Source: Piper betle (lineage: Eukaryota; Streptophyta; Magnoliopsida; Piperales; Piperaceae). From it: 64,000 nt of DNA. Both the position numbers and the translations under genes were made by a program. The notes under the pieces are model-generated. The model was not told the DNA's origin and made no database searches. It saw only the letters and a list, made by a program, of their open reading frames with translations. The stretch covers positions 123,220-187,219 of the forward strand of contig JAURVB010012609.1 of NCBI GenBank assembly GCA_033002965.1. The letters are read 5' to 3'. Of the stretch, positions 1 to 11,774 are shown in pieces (the stretch's first letter is position 1; every line of letters starts with the position of its first letter).

Positions 1-1
1 A

Positions 2-660
2 AAAGTGTCCCAACTATGGTATAGAAAGATGGATGCAACTCCAAACTTTCTATAACAGGTTGTTGGGGCAAAAAAATAGTTGATGCGGCAGCCAATGGAT
101 CGTTTCTTAGGAAGAACCCACATGATGCTTTTCAACTACTAGAATTGATGGTTCCTATTAACCATCATGTAACACAAGAAAGGCACCCAAGGAGGATTAC
201 TGGAGTTTTAGAATTAGATGCACTTACTACTTTATCTGCTAAGGTTAGTTCTTTAGCTAATCAAGTTCAAATTTTAAATATGCAGGAATAGGTTAAGGCT
301 TTGGAGCCAAGGTGTGAATGTTGCGGACAAGGATATTCTACAAGTCAATGTGCAGCAGATCAAGTCAATTACGTAGGCAACTTTAATAGGAACAACAATC
401 CTATTCCAATACCTACAATGTGGGCTGGTGCAATAATCCCAACTATTCTTGGAATAATTCTCCACAATCAGCTACTATCCTCAATAATCCACCACCACCA
501 TCACAGCATTCTCAACCCCCTTCACTTTGTTTTCAGCCACAACAACCAGATTTGATCCAAATGTTCAATTCTATGCAACAAATTATGTAACAATTTATGC
601 AGAATTAGCAACAACAACAACAGTTTATGCAACAAGTTGTATTGCAATTAAATAAGGGAC
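2..660 (+). pseudogene. gag remnant, Athila-like (capsid C-terminal part and nucleocapsid)
   Basis: The first 90 bases encode a broken form of the capsid phrase KCPNYGIERWMQLQTFYNRL, also found at 57031-56774 on the - strand. A frameshift occurs near base 70 (run of A). At about 301-360 a zinc-knuckle-like phrase CECCGQGYSTSQC has the usual spacing but a tyrosine where histidine is expected. It is followed by an N-rich stretch and a P/Q-rich tail, as in Athila gag. Several in-frame stops. Not functional. Confidence 0.75.
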
Positions 661-1099
661 CAAGTGAGCGATCCTAGCCAACCAGAATAACCAAGGAAAG
701 ATTGTCAAGAGCATTGCAAAGCGTAACAACCCGGAGTGGTATTACTTTTTAAGAAATAGTTTAGCCCAATAAAGTTAAGGAAAAAGATAAAAAGCCAAAC
801 AATGAACATGAACCCAATACATTAATTAGCTTACTCGGAAGTAAACGGAAAGAGAAAGATGAGGTAGATATAGAAGAGGTTGAGAAAAAGGTATCATTTC
901 CTTCTAGATTGAGGAAACAAAGTGATGAAAAATATTTCAAAAAATTTCTTGATACATTTAAGAAACTGCAAATTAACATAGCTTTCACTGAAGCACTTGA
1001 ACAAGTGCCTACTCATGTAAATTACTTAAAGGATATTTTATTAAAGAAAATGAGAGTAGATGACAATGAAGTTGTTGGACAAAGGAATGTAGTACTGTC

Positions 1100-1585
1100 C
1101 TCCAAAGAAAACTACCTCTTAAGATGAAAGACCTGGGCAAATTTGTAATTCCATGTTCAATTGGAGGAAATGTTCATTGTAATGCTTTATGTGACTTAGG
1201 TTCTAGCATTAATCTTATGCCTTTTTCTATTTTCAAAAGTTTAGAGATTGAGGACATTGCTCCTACCAATATCACACTCCAATTGGCTAACTGGTCACTA
1301 GTATGTCTTAAAGGAGTTATTGAAGATATTTTAATAAAGGTTGACAAGTTAATCTTTCTTGCAGATTTTGTGGTGCTCAAAATGAAAGTCAGGAATGATA
1401 ATATACCACTCATTGTCGAGAGAGGTTTCTTGGCAATTAGAAAAACATTGATCAACATAGCTGCTGGAAAACGTACACTTATGGTAAACAACGATTATCT
1501 CACATCTAACATCTTTAAATCCATGACTTGCCTGGATGTACCATATGATTGTTCTAGAATTAAACTATTTGATAAAATAATGTAG
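1100..1585 (+). pseudogene. retropepsin-like aspartic protease remnant (Athila-like)
   Basis: The reading frame from about 1124 contains ALCDLGSSINLMPFSIF, the D-x-G-[SA]-S active-site motif of retroviral-type proteases in Athila elements (leucine at the usual T/S position). It is followed by the hydrophobic strand region and a late VPYDCSR segment. The aspartate is intact, but the flanking frames are closed by stops, so only a protease-sized island of about 150 codons is open. The homologous region on the - strand at 55900-55470 shows the same order. Confidence 0.75.
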
Positions 1586-1597
1586 AAGGGGGATTAG

Positions 1598-2131
1598 TTG
1601 AGCGATTCATTACATAAAGCCATAAATTCTCTTTGTGAAAAAGATACTGATGTGGAAGAGATGGTTACAGTATTAGATTCACAACCAATCTTGCCTAGGA
1701 GATTCAGAGTTGTGGAAACCTTAGATATACAATTCAACAGATTGCTGCCATCAGCTGAAGTACCACCTATTTTAGAACTAAAGCAACTTCTAAAACATCT
1801 CAAGTATACTTTCTTAGGGCCTAAAGACACTCTTACTGTTATTATTTCTTTAGAACTAACTATGTTTTAGGGGAAGAGAAGTTGATTAGAATACTTAAGG
1901 ATCACAAGTTAGCTATTGCTTGGACTATAACAGAAATAAAAGGCATTGATCCATCCTTTTATATGCATAGGATCAACTTAGTAGATGGATGCAGTCCAAC
2001 TGATGAGCACCAACAACAATTCAACCCCAACATGAAAGAAGCGGTCAAGAAGGAAATTATTAAGTGGTTGGATGCTGGAGTGATATATCCCATTCTGATA
2101 GTACTTGGGTAAGCTCAATACAATGTGTACC
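1598..2131 (+). pseudogene. protease-RT linker and start of reverse transcriptase, cut by an internal deletion
   Basis: Broken frames carry LDSQPILPRRFRVVETLD and then KGIDPSFYMHRINL, followed by KEIIKWLDAGVIYPI, the first conserved helix of Athila-type RT. A frameshift lies near 2095. At about 2131 the sequence jumps straight from the codons for IQCVP into RNase H. The catalytic palm of RT (the F/YVDD region), normally several hundred codons, is absent. Confidence 0.75.
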
Positions 2132-2475
2132 AAGCGATAGGTGTTGTATTAATCCAAAGGGAGGACATGTTTTTATGTTATCTACTACATTAGTAAGACA
2201 TTGAATGATACACAACACAATTATACTACAACTGAAAAAGAATTATTAGCAGTAGTGCATGCTGTTGAAATTTTAGATCATATTTGCTAAGTTCAAAGGT
2301 TATTTTATATACTGATCATGCTGCTCTAAAATACCTTTTGTCTAAGAAAGATTCCAAACCTAGGCTAGTCCGTTGGGATCTTTTATTGCAAGAATTTGAT
2401 GTTGAGATTAAGGATAGGAAAGGAAGTGAGAATGTTGTAGCGGACCACCATTCTTGGTTGAGCAAAACACACAAC
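2131..2475 (+). pseudogene. RNase H remnant (Athila-like)
   Basis: After the deletion joint, broken frames encode AIGVVL, KTLNDTQHNYTTTEKELLAV and [20 protein letters not shown], the usual second half of plant gypsy RNase H, with the TTTEKELLAV glutamate and the TDHAALKYL aspartate visible. The tail [11 protein letters not shown] replaces the usual NxVADHLSRL phrase. Frameshifts near 2190 and 2280. Confidence 0.75.
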
Positions 2476-3756
2476 ATTAAGGATGATCCACCCGTGAATG
2501 AGGTTTTCCCTGATGAAAATATATTGGCCATTGAAAGTGGTGTTGTCCCATGGTTTGCTGATTTAGCAAATTACTTGGTGAGTGAGAAGATGCAACCGGA
2601 CTTGAACTTTCAACAAAAGAAACGATTTCTTCATGAGGCTAAGTCATATATTTGGGAAGGCCATCTTCTCTTCAAGCAATGTGCTGATGGGATGATAAGA
2701 AGATGTGTGCCAGAAGTTGAAATAGAGTCCATACTTCATCATTGTCACTCCTCAGATTATGGCAGGCACTTTGGAAGCACTAGGACAGTGATGAAAGTTC
2801 TCCAATCGGGATTATTTTGGCCTACGCAATTTAAAGATGCAAGACATTTTATTGAGAGATGTGATCGATGTCAAAAGGCTGAAATCTATCAAGGAAAAAT
2901 GAAATGTCTTTCAACTCTATTCTTGAAGTGGAATTATTTGATGTATGGGGTATAGATTTTATGGGTCCTTTTCTTCCATCAAACTCTAACACTTATATTC
3001 TTCTGGCTGTCGATTATCTTTCTAAATGGGTTGAAGCACTAGCTTTACCGTCGAATGATGCCAAGGTGGTGGTTAAGTTTTTAAAGAAGAATATCTTTAC
3101 CAGATTTGGTACACCTCAGGCAATCATTAGTGATGGAGGGTCTCACTTTGCAATAGGCAATTTGAAGCTTTATTGGCTAAGTGTGGAGTGAAACATAAGG
3201 TTGCCACTGCTTACCATCCACAAACTAACGGCCAGGTTGAAGTATCCAGTCGAGAGATTCTTAAAATTCTAGAGAAGGTAGTAAAAGGTAATAAAAAGAA
3301 TTGGTCTATTTGGTTAGATGACTCAATGGGCTTATAGAACAGCTTTCAAGACACCAATTGACATATTACTGTTTAAGAAGGCTTATCATCTTCCCCTAGA
3401 ATTAGAGCATAAAGCTTTTTGGGCCATTAAGGAATTGAATTTTGATTTGGAAGCAAGTGGGAAAATGAGACTACAACAAGCATATTGAATTAGAAGAAAT
3501 TAGGAGTGCTTCTTGTGAAAATGCTAAGATCTTTAAAGAAAAATCCAAAGCATGGCATGATCAAAGAATTGCTTCTAAACCATTTTCTTCTGGACAAAAG
3601 GTATTGTTATATGACTCAAGGTTCAAAATTTTCATAGGAAAATTACAATCAAGATGGTCTGGTCCTTACATAGTGCAAACAGTTTTTCCACACAGTGCAG
3701 TTGAAATTAAGACTCAACAAGGGATCAATCATTTAAAGCCAATGGATGTAGACTGA
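2476..3756 (+). pseudogene. integrase remnant (Athila-like)
   Basis: The frame 2284-2955 carries the H2C2 zinc domain ([13 protein letters not shown] ... CDRCQK). A shifted frame from 2904 carries the catalytic core: D in [10 protein letters not shown] in [10 protein letters not shown], and E in HPQTNGQVE after a further frameshift near 3180. The C-terminal part (GQKVLLYDSRFKIF, LQSRWSGPYIV) runs to a stop at about 3756. Catalytic residues survive but lie in three different frames. Confidence 0.8.
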
Positions 3757-3908
3757 AACACTACTATGAAGGGAGTTCTCTTTCACTTCTATCTCTTTAT
3801 TTTTATTTTTATTTTTTTCAACATTGAGGATAAAGTTTAGTTTAAGTGTGGGGGCTGCCTTAATTTTGTGCATATTGTTCATGTTTGACCCATGTTTAGA
3901 TTTAGATA

Positions 3909-3910
<2 letters not shown>

Positions 3911-3952
<42 letters not shown>

Positions 3953-3963
3953 TATATATATAT
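3911..3963. repeat. (AT)n microsatellite
   Basis: Nearly pure alternating AT over about 50 bases, interrupted once by AAA. Confidence 0.95.
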
Positions 3964-4307
3964 GATACAGTGTAGTTTAAAGTTAATAATTTTATTATGA
4001 CAACATTATATTAATCTCTTGGATTCAATGATAGATACACGTGAATCTAGTCTTACCTTTCTTAGGAAAACTTGATTAATTAATATGAGGGATGACACTA
4101 AGTAACATGAATTAGATCGGAGAAGTTGAGTTCTTATACCTTATATTATTTTCACAATCCTTTGAGCTTTGGATGATTTCAATGAATGTGTTGCAATATA
4201 GAAAAATCTTCCAATCATAAGAATTTGCATGACGGCTCTGGTTGTTTTAGGTTTGTCCTACAATTTTTAGTTTCTTCTTTAAAAAAAGAAAAATAATAAT
4301 AAATTGG

Positions 4308-4590
4308 AGCAATGACTACTTTGCTGAGTAACCGGGCCTTTGTAACTCAGTAATTAAGGGGGTTCGCATCAAAAGGTGAAGCTAGTTATATCTATTTGAA
4401 TATTGGCTACTTTGCTGAGTAATTGGGCCTTTGTAACTCAATGATTATAGGGGTTCACGTCAAAAGGTAAAGTTGTCTATTGTTAAAAATAATAGTAGCA
4501 ATGACTAGTTTGCTGAGTAACCGAGCCTTTGTAACTCTGTAATTATGGGGGTTCACGTCAAAAGATAAAGCTAGTTATCTTTGTTGCATA
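4308..4590. repeat. three tandem copies of a ~95 bp unit
   Basis: The phrases TTTGCTGAGTAA, CCTTTGTAACTC, GGGGTTC and CAAAAGGTAAAG recur in the same order starting near 4308, 4401 and 4496. The copies differ by point changes and small indels. The array lies in the non-coding part of the Athila-like element between integrase and LTR. Confidence 0.85.
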
Positions 4591-4720
4591 CATATATAAA
4601 AAAATTTTAAAAAACTGATTATATTAGTAGAGATGAGGGCAGATGGCAAACATATTTTAACATGAGCCAGAGTGTTGTTTTCTTTTTGCATATGAGAAGG
4701 ATATGCAAAAGGATTAACTT

Positions 4721-4738
4721 ACACACACACACACACAC
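4721..4738. repeat. (AC)9 microsatellite
   Basis: Uninterrupted AC dinucleotides in the non-coding region before the LTR. Confidence 0.95.
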
Positions 4739-4923
4739 GGAGAGCCTTCTTTTAGGTGTGATTGATAAAGGGAATTTCTCATTTGATTGACATCTTGTTG
4801 CTTCTGGATAGTTTGATTAAAAATCATATGAGAACATAATGGGGACTACATATTTTTGTGTAGTAAAATTTTCTTGGTTGTGATATTTTGTTTAGGACGC
4901 GCAAAAGTTTAAGGTTGGGGGTG

Positions 4924-6064
4924 TGTTAAATGTTTAAAGTATACAATATTTACCCATATTTTTAATGCAATTTTATATTTCTCGGGTATGAATATTATAT
5001 ATTAGGTGATATTTCTTGTTTTATTCTAGTTAATTAATATTTTATGAGATATGCTTACTTTTAGAGTTTTAATGAAGAAAAAGATAAAACAAAGAAGTTA
5101 CTACAAGAAGTTCACAAAGCTCGATGAGGATGGATGTACATTGTTTTGGTTGCATTTGAATATATCGAGGAGTTGGAAATTTAAATGGACATCATAATCA
5201 ATTAGAATACATTGATTTGTGAGCACCTTACTTGAATTCATGTATCTTATGGCCATCTCATCTTTTATATAAAGGGGTGGTCATTTGTTGTTTGAGATAT
5301 CTCAACTCTTGGATTAGAAGTAGTCTAGTTTTTGTAATGCTTTTCCTTTCATAATGAAAAGTAGTTTCTTCTTTATATTGTTTTTTATTGTTATTATGGA
5401 GTAATCTTTTATTTCGTTCTAGAGAAGAATGTAACTTAACATGATTTAATTAAATTCATTTCAACCTCTAACTCTTTTATTCAATTAGATTGTTTGAATT
5501 ATCATGTTCTTAATGCGAAGAGTAGATTAATCGTCTATTTCTTAGATCATGAGGTTTAATTAGATTTCGGGAGAAATTAATTATATTAGTCATTAATAAT
5601 TTATCATACGATGAGTCTTTTAACTTGTTTGTCATTGTGGTCAGGGATACACAATACTGAATATGATTGACAAGCAAATCTTAATGCGTTATTTTGTTAA
5701 TTAATCAATTATCACTTGGAGGTAAAATTTGAGGCAGAATAATAGAAGCATGATGGAGCGGGTGCCACCATGTCATATAATTATCCTAGATTGATAATTT
5801 GAGGGAATAGAAGATAAATGAAAGATATGATGAAAATTAAATTCATGTTAAGGGAAATTCGACTCTAGAGCGAGTTTTATCATTTTAACTTCTCCTTTAA
5901 TTGAAGTTATTATTAAGTCGATTGTGTTTGTTTTGTTCTTCATTTAATTTTCTTTAATTAATTTAAGGAAATTCATCTCTTTGTGGGACGATACTCAAAT
6001 TTATCATTATATTACTTATTTTGACTGTGTATATTTGTACATCATTGAATTTATTCTAATAGTA
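4924..6064 (+). repeat. 3' LTR of Athila-like copy A
   Basis: Starts TGTTAAATGTTTAAAG immediately after the polypurine tract. The start matches the inverted LTR whose outer end is at 59016 (TGTTAAGTGTTTAAGG on the - strand), and the similarity continues through the LTR. The right end is approximate: at about 6064 the sequence changes abruptly to family-B LTR sequence (CACTCGTTACTG). Confidence 0.75.
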
Positions 6065-6669
6065 ACACTCGTTACTGGTGGTTTTTTATTATTTATGTAA
6101 GTGAGAATCTCAAGGATTGAGCTCTGTCAGGACCGCAAAGGAGTAGTAAACCCATTGCACACATGTACCTGCCTCACGTAATGAATAGAAATAATGATTT
6201 CTAAACTGTGTGAATGGTGAGATTGTTTTATAGATTATTCTGTAAAATGCTATGAACATTTAGCCTGTGAAACGAAACTAGAATGAAAGTGAAATAAAAA
6301 TGTAATGTTTTGGAATTATAGCAATATAAATATTTATTATTGCCATGGATAGGTTGGCCCTATTGCACATTTAGAAAAGACTCGGTCCATTTTGTTTTTT
6401 TTGTTTTTAAATAAAAATATCATTTATTTTTGAACTTATTTTCGCGATTATTCTGTTTGTGCACAATAGCATATCATGACATGCACATGCACGTAGGGCC
6501 ACGTTAGAACCAAAGTATCCTAGCCACGCATTGTATACTTGCACTACCATTTTAAAACACCAGGGGGAGATCCGGGTCAGCTTAATCGAATCAAGTAGCT
6601 TAGCGTGCGGTTTGGTCGTCAGTGACATTTCCGGGTTAGTTCACAGGTGAACCAGAACGGGGTGTTACA
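6065..6669 (+). repeat. family-B LTR fragment (3' end)
   Basis: The reverse complement of this stretch matches the first ~620 bases of the LTRs that begin at 18750 and 33953 (CCGACCCGG, GTCACTGGCGACCGAACCG and similar phrases). It ends GGGGTGTTACA at 6669, the expected CA terminus. The left part of the LTR is missing where it meets the Athila-like LTR. Confidence 0.75.
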
Positions 6670-6785
6670 ACCTTCACAACTAGGCAATCCAGTTTTGAGA
6701 TTTTAGTTTTTCAATATTATTGATTATTTTGAGACCTCCTTTGACGTAAAATTTTGAGAAGGAAATTTTTATAAAGAGGGAAGGT
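6670..6785 (+). mobile_element. residual internal region of a family-B element, with polypurine tract
   Basis: Only 116 bases separate one family-B LTR end from the next LTR start. Their right end (AAATTTTTATAAAGAGGGAAGG type sequence at about 6763-6784) corresponds to the polypurine tract before the LTR of the inner family-B element (- strand, just right of 21435). No primer-binding site is recognisable after 6669, so nearly all of the interior has been deleted. Confidence 0.65.
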
Positions 6786-7260
6786 TGTAAAACTCATGAC
6801 TCAAGTCATAGTTTTATACTCTAGAACTGGGTGATTCTGCGTCGGTTCTAGTCAAGTCAATTTCAGAACACGTGCACTAAATTGAGGCTGACCATGGGTT
6901 ATGAGCCATGAAGGTCAATTGTACCGAATATATGATGATAACGTAAGTAACACAACAAGAAAATGAGTTGTGCCACTAGATGCTTCCCCTGCCTTCCTCC
7001 GGAAGATCACCCCCACTAGATGCCTCCCCTACCTCACCTCACCACTAACGACCGTCGTAGCCGCTAACCGGCTGTGCCACCAACCCTAGCCGCTCACGTG
7101 GGAGCCTTGTAAAACCCACGATTCGAGTTAGGGTTTTATATTCAGAACCGGTCGGGTCGACCGTTATTTTTCGAGTTGAGTCAGTTTCAGGACACGTGTA
7201 CCGAGCCGACGCCGGTCGCGTGTATGAGCTATGAGGGTCATGCGTACCCAAGTATATGAT
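6786..7260 (+). repeat. tandem duplication of the family-B LTR start
   Basis: The LTR start occurs twice, at 6786 (TGTAAAACTCATGACTC) and 7108 (TGTAAAACCCACGATTCG). In both copies the start is followed by a GGTCGA/GGTTCTA region, CACGTG, a GAGCTATGAGGGTCA-type phrase and TATATGATGATAACG. The repeat period is 322 bp. Confidence 0.7.
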
Positions 7261-8457
7261 GATAACGTCATGAACACAGCAATCACCATCCCTTGCCGGC
7301 CGTCGTGCACTTCTTAGGGATTGGTTCGAATCCACACCACACCACCTTGTCAAACCCTTATCAACCGTCGATCGCCATTCACTATCGACAACGCTAGGAA
7401 TAACCGGGTTAAATTTAATTGCATTGTACATTATTAATTACCATGATGAGTGTGAGAATTAGGTGATTGGAATTATTAATTGAATTTGCATAATGGGATA
7501 TGAATTAATTATCATGATTTCGATGAACTTGTGTAATTATTAATAATTGTAATGATGAAATGCGATGAGAATGTGTGTGAGTGGTTTATTTGAGCTAGTA
7601 ATTATCTAATAAATTCATTATGTAACTTCAATGTAAATTGGTATTATGAAAATCCCTACCTAGCCCTTTAGTATGATTTTTATGAATTTTTAGTAAGATG
7701 TATGAAAATAAAACCGACTTGCATGTGCCATGAGAGGGTGCACTTGCCAATTATAGCAAGTTATGGATTGGTGAGAAGGTCGTTCTAATCCCGAGGGATC
7801 CTGACAACTTCATATTTTGAGCTTATTCAAACCCAGAGAAGTGTGGAGGTTTACAGGTGATGCAATGCAACACATGTCTAGATGTGTGGATTCAAAAGGT
7901 ATTAAAGACAACTCCATGAGAGTACTTGACTTTTGTGCTCAGAGCCAGATGATATATGGAGGGTGTACAGAGCTTCAGTATACTAGTTTTCCCAAGCATG
8001 AGATAGTTCAGAAAATGCCAAAAGAGGCATCAAACCAGGCAACATAGGATGTTATTGGAAAGATATAAATGTTTTATTTTAACATAAGAGTCAACTCTAA
8101 TATGTCTGCTTGATATGCAGTTATTTCTGGACCAGAAATACTCGTTATTTATGTTTCGTCATTATTATATGTAGGTGAGAATTAGACGGAATCAGCACTA
8201 TTAGTACGATAGAGGAGCAATGATGCTACTTTGCACACATGTACCTACTGAGGGTGGAAAGATGTGATATTTTGATGATATGTGATATTTTAATGTTATA
8301 TGGCATGTGATGCTCGTTGGAAAATTGTGATGAAAACTGAAGAGGATGAGTAAGTGGGTCAAGACCCAACTCAAAGAAGCATGATGTATATAAATTTTGT
8401 TGTGCTGTAAAATATTGTAAATATGTATTTTGATGTATATATATATTGTTGACATGG

Positions 8458-11400
8458 TGTTTAACACCCCAATCCGGTTTACTCAACCGAGACCAGAACT
8501 GTTACAAAGGATCGAACTACTCATAAACCGATTAAGTTGGCTGACCCAAGACCTAAACGGCTACATCATAACCCTCTCGACATCTCAAGATGGAGCACGC
8601 CGCTAATGCGCAAACAATATATGAATGGGATGCAAAACCCTAACAGGATACTACGTGAATGTCATGATAATAACCACACACCAAAATAATTAAAATAGCA
8701 ACAAAATTCATAAAACCTGGAATAAAACGGGCAAAGCCTTCCCTAAAAGTGCAATAAGGGGACGACCTGTTAAAAACACGGCACATTATAGGGTATATAT
8801 ATAAAACCATAATGCACACCACAATAGGATTTAAACAACACATCTTATAATTGGGTCTAGCCCACCTGCAATTTCATACTCAGCTCATTTGGTTTCTTTT
8901 CTTTTCAGCATAGCACATCATTAGAGTTTTTCTCAAAACATTTCCAAGCATTTCTAAAACAAGGCATACAAGCCTCACAAACACATGCATATATACACCA
9001 ATATGTAAATCTACTACAATAGCCAATCACATCACATCTTACGTAAAAGTCGGCGCGACACCAGGTATGTGTTTGCAATGCAAGCGCTAATCCTTGGTCA
9101 AGGCCGGCATACACCATTCATCATCATCACCTATCTATAGTAGAAAAATGTCAGCAACAGGTGTCACTGGTCTAGAAATAACTAATATCAAACTAGAACA
9201 TGAGAGCAAACTCTCATGGAAAGCAAACAATCATATATCTTCCTCAAGAACTCTCATAAGGGCAACTACAAAGGAGACTTTGACCAGCTGACTCAACAGC
9301 ATCCTAATCTATCTGGTACTGTGCCACTTTTGGCACTTCTTTTTAGTACTTCACGTAAAACTTTATCCTAAGCCCTCTCCGAACCTCCATATTACCCCTG
9401 GCTTTGATCACGTAGGCCGGGTACTCTCAGGCATGCACCTTCAGTACCCTTTGAACCACAAGTCCGGACATGCGCTGTACTTAATAGTACCCGTAAACCT
9501 CTACATTCTTCAGGTGTGAGGAGCTCATATGCAGAGTTGTCAGGATCCCTCGAGAATGGAACAGGCCACTCACTAATCTAGAGCCCGCTTTGGCTGGCAC
9601 GACATTCGCTCATGGCACGTGCAAGTCGATTCATCTTCTCTTGTCTCAGTGAAAACTCGACAAAACTATTATAGGGCTGGGTCAGGATTTATTATAATAG
9701 GCCCGAAGGCAACTTGAGGTGGATCTTATTTTCAGAAACAAGCTTGAGGGATCTCATCCTCGAGGGTTATTAATTCCAAAAACAATCAATCAGATGACCC
9801 GTGTTAGGTGAGGTCCAAAAAATCATCCACCTGACACATCCTACGGTCAATAAATCAAATCATGGATAAAGTAGAGTGATAAAACTTGAGAAGTGTGTCC
9901 TAACGTACCTGTCAGAAGCTCCAAATGCAGTCTCATGCCTAGACGGCGAGCTCCTGCAATAAACCTACATGAACATAACTATTTACTAATGCCCATACAT
10001 ATATGATGCAAGCCTATATAACTAATATATCGACATTCATACATGAATGTAATCAAACATGACAATCATCTCAACAATCACACTAAATCTCTAATTGTCA
10101 AGCAAGTTAATAATTTTATGATTTCTTACGTTACTTATTACCTAGCACTTTTAATTCCAATTTCAAAACATACCTATTCTAATTAGGTCACAATGGTTTA
10201 ATTAATTAATCCGTTTACCTTAATACTAGCATGAAAAACCTAAATCATGCAAATTCATAAATTAACTAGTTAACAAGCATTTAATTAACTATTCAGTTGT
10301 TTACTAACAATTCCATTAGCGAGCATTTACATCACTCAACACAATCTACGCTAATCATCACATGTTTATCATAATTCGCGATTAATTAAACTAAAATCAT
10401 GAAGTTAATAAAATTAATTCCAATATGCTACCATGACCACCACATGTATGTAATAATTATAAAAAAAGGAAGAACCACCTCGCGATCGGCACTGAAATCA
10501 TTGCCAATGGACAAAGACGATGAAGGCGAGCCAGCGGTTTTCTGACGACTATACTGGCGGTTTTCCTGCAGTTCTAATGGTTTTTTGGCGACTGCTTCAG
10601 CAAGGCAATCGGAGGTAGGGGTTAGTACCGTCTCGGTGAGCTTGACCCAATGGTAGTGACAACAAGGGTAGTCGCAGCGGCGATGGCCACCGGCGACGAG
10701 GTCGTGTTCAGTCGGGGCGGTCGATCGCTCTGATAGAACCCACAGCCGGCCTCGAAGGCGGCGCTAGATAGGGGGAACTGTAAGGAAGGTTGAGGCGAAG
10801 GGCTTTGACGTCACGGCGGCACCGGTCCGACGCGGATGGTGGCGGAATCACGTCGGGAGCGACCGTGAAATCGTGGTGATTTCTAGCATCGCGACAGCTA
10901 GACGGTGGTCGGGCGTGGTCGAGGTGATAGGCAATGGCACGGCCGGGCAGGGTGGCGTCGATCGGCAGCGAGGTGGCGTCAGCGGTGGTGGCAAAAATCT
11001 CAAGGGTGGTGGCTAGGTTTGGGATGGTGAAGGGGAAGTGTCGGGGAAGAAGATGAGAAGTATAGGGCGGTGGCAAACTTGTAAATAAGACTTGACTCGC
11101 CACCGGCTCGAGTCAAGAATGATAACTAACTCGGAATAATCCCAGAAAAATTGGGAAAAATCCCATAAAATCAAACAAAACAATACAACATCCAAATGAC
11201 ATACCGTATAACTAATAACCCACCCGAAGACCATCTAATACGTCCTAATGCATTATTCGGCCTAAACTAATTCTACGGTCACAACATGAAAAAAAATAAA
11301 ATCATCTGTATACTCTCATATCTACTGATAACTTAGTTTGCTTATGCGTATCTGACGCTATCAGTCGGCCTCAACCCCGCACACGTGTTTTGAAAGCTAA

Positions 11401-11466
11401 ATCGACTCGAACCATGGTCGACCAGCTAACGACTATAAAACCCTAGCTCGAGTCGCGGGTTTTACA
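8458..11466 (-). mobile_element. solo LTR, family B, with target duplication CATGG
   Basis: On the + strand it begins TGTTTAACACCCC and ends GGGTTTTACA, matching the family-B LTR ends at 18750/21435. The interior, including the GC-rich CGGCGG block at about 10500-11000 and ACATCCAAATGACAT at 11190, matches as well. No internal region is present. CATGG is found at 8453-8457 and again at 11465-11469, overlapping the last CA of the LTR. Removing the insert restores a continuous + strand LTR around TGTTGACATGGTGG. Confidence 0.8.
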
Positions 11467-11774
11467 TGGTGGCCTTTATTGAATTTTTACTGAAACTCTG
11501 TCCATTTTGATTTAAAAACTATTATTTTCTAAATTTATATCATGTTTGAATTATTTTAAAATGTGATTTTGGTTGTCATATCATACATATAGGACCATGT
11601 TAGATATTGAACATGTCATGCATACCTTGTGTGCTTGTTGTTTTGTCTTAAGACACCAAAAGTAGATTCCTTCTGTCAGGGTTGAGTTGCCCTAATTAAT
11701 TAAGTTAAAAATGGTTTAATCCCTAATAACATTTCAAAATCGATTTGAGAGTGAAGTGGATTTTGGGTCTTACA

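Larger units (their letters stand above)
3757..4923 (+). other. non-coding 3' region of Athila-like copy A, with polypurine tracts
   Basis: About 1.2 kb between integrase and the 3' LTR has no usable reading frame. It holds an internal purine-rich phrase (AAGTGTGGGGG, near 3844-3854), an AT microsatellite, a three-copy tandem repeat, an AC microsatellite, and the 3' polypurine tract AAGGTTGGGGG at 4911-4921, directly before the LTR. In full Athila elements this interval can hold an env-like frame; none is recognisable here. Confidence 0.65.
1..6064 (+). mobile_element. Athila-like Ty3/gypsy element, copy A (5' truncated by window, degenerate)
   Basis: Order on the + strand is gag C-terminal part, nucleocapsid-like knuckle, protease, start of reverse transcriptase, RNase H, integrase, about 1.2 kb of non-coding DNA, polypurine tract, LTR. 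The frames are broken by many stops and frameshifts, so the copy cannot be autonomous. The integrase phrases [20 protein letters not shown] and GIDFMGPF, and the gag phrase WMQLQTFYNRLLGQ, are typical of the Athila lineage. A second copy of the same family lies inverted at 54863-59016, and its LTR start matches the LTR start here. No env-like frame is visible after integrase. The 5' LTR and gag start lie outside the window. Lineage assignment rests on motif recognition, without a tree. Confidence 0.85.
6786..11774 (+). repeat. family-B LTR (+), split by a solo LTR
   Basis: Starts TGTAAAACTCATGACTC at 6786 right after a polypurine tract. It runs to 8457, is interrupted by the - strand solo LTR 8458-11466, resumes at 11467 and ends GGGTCTTACA at about 11774. 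Inverted matches to the LTR at 16225 include the stretch around 16510-16760 (against 8200-8440) and 16230-16500 (against 11470-11770), so the two flanks are one LTR. All short open frames inside are spurious. Confidence 0.75.
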
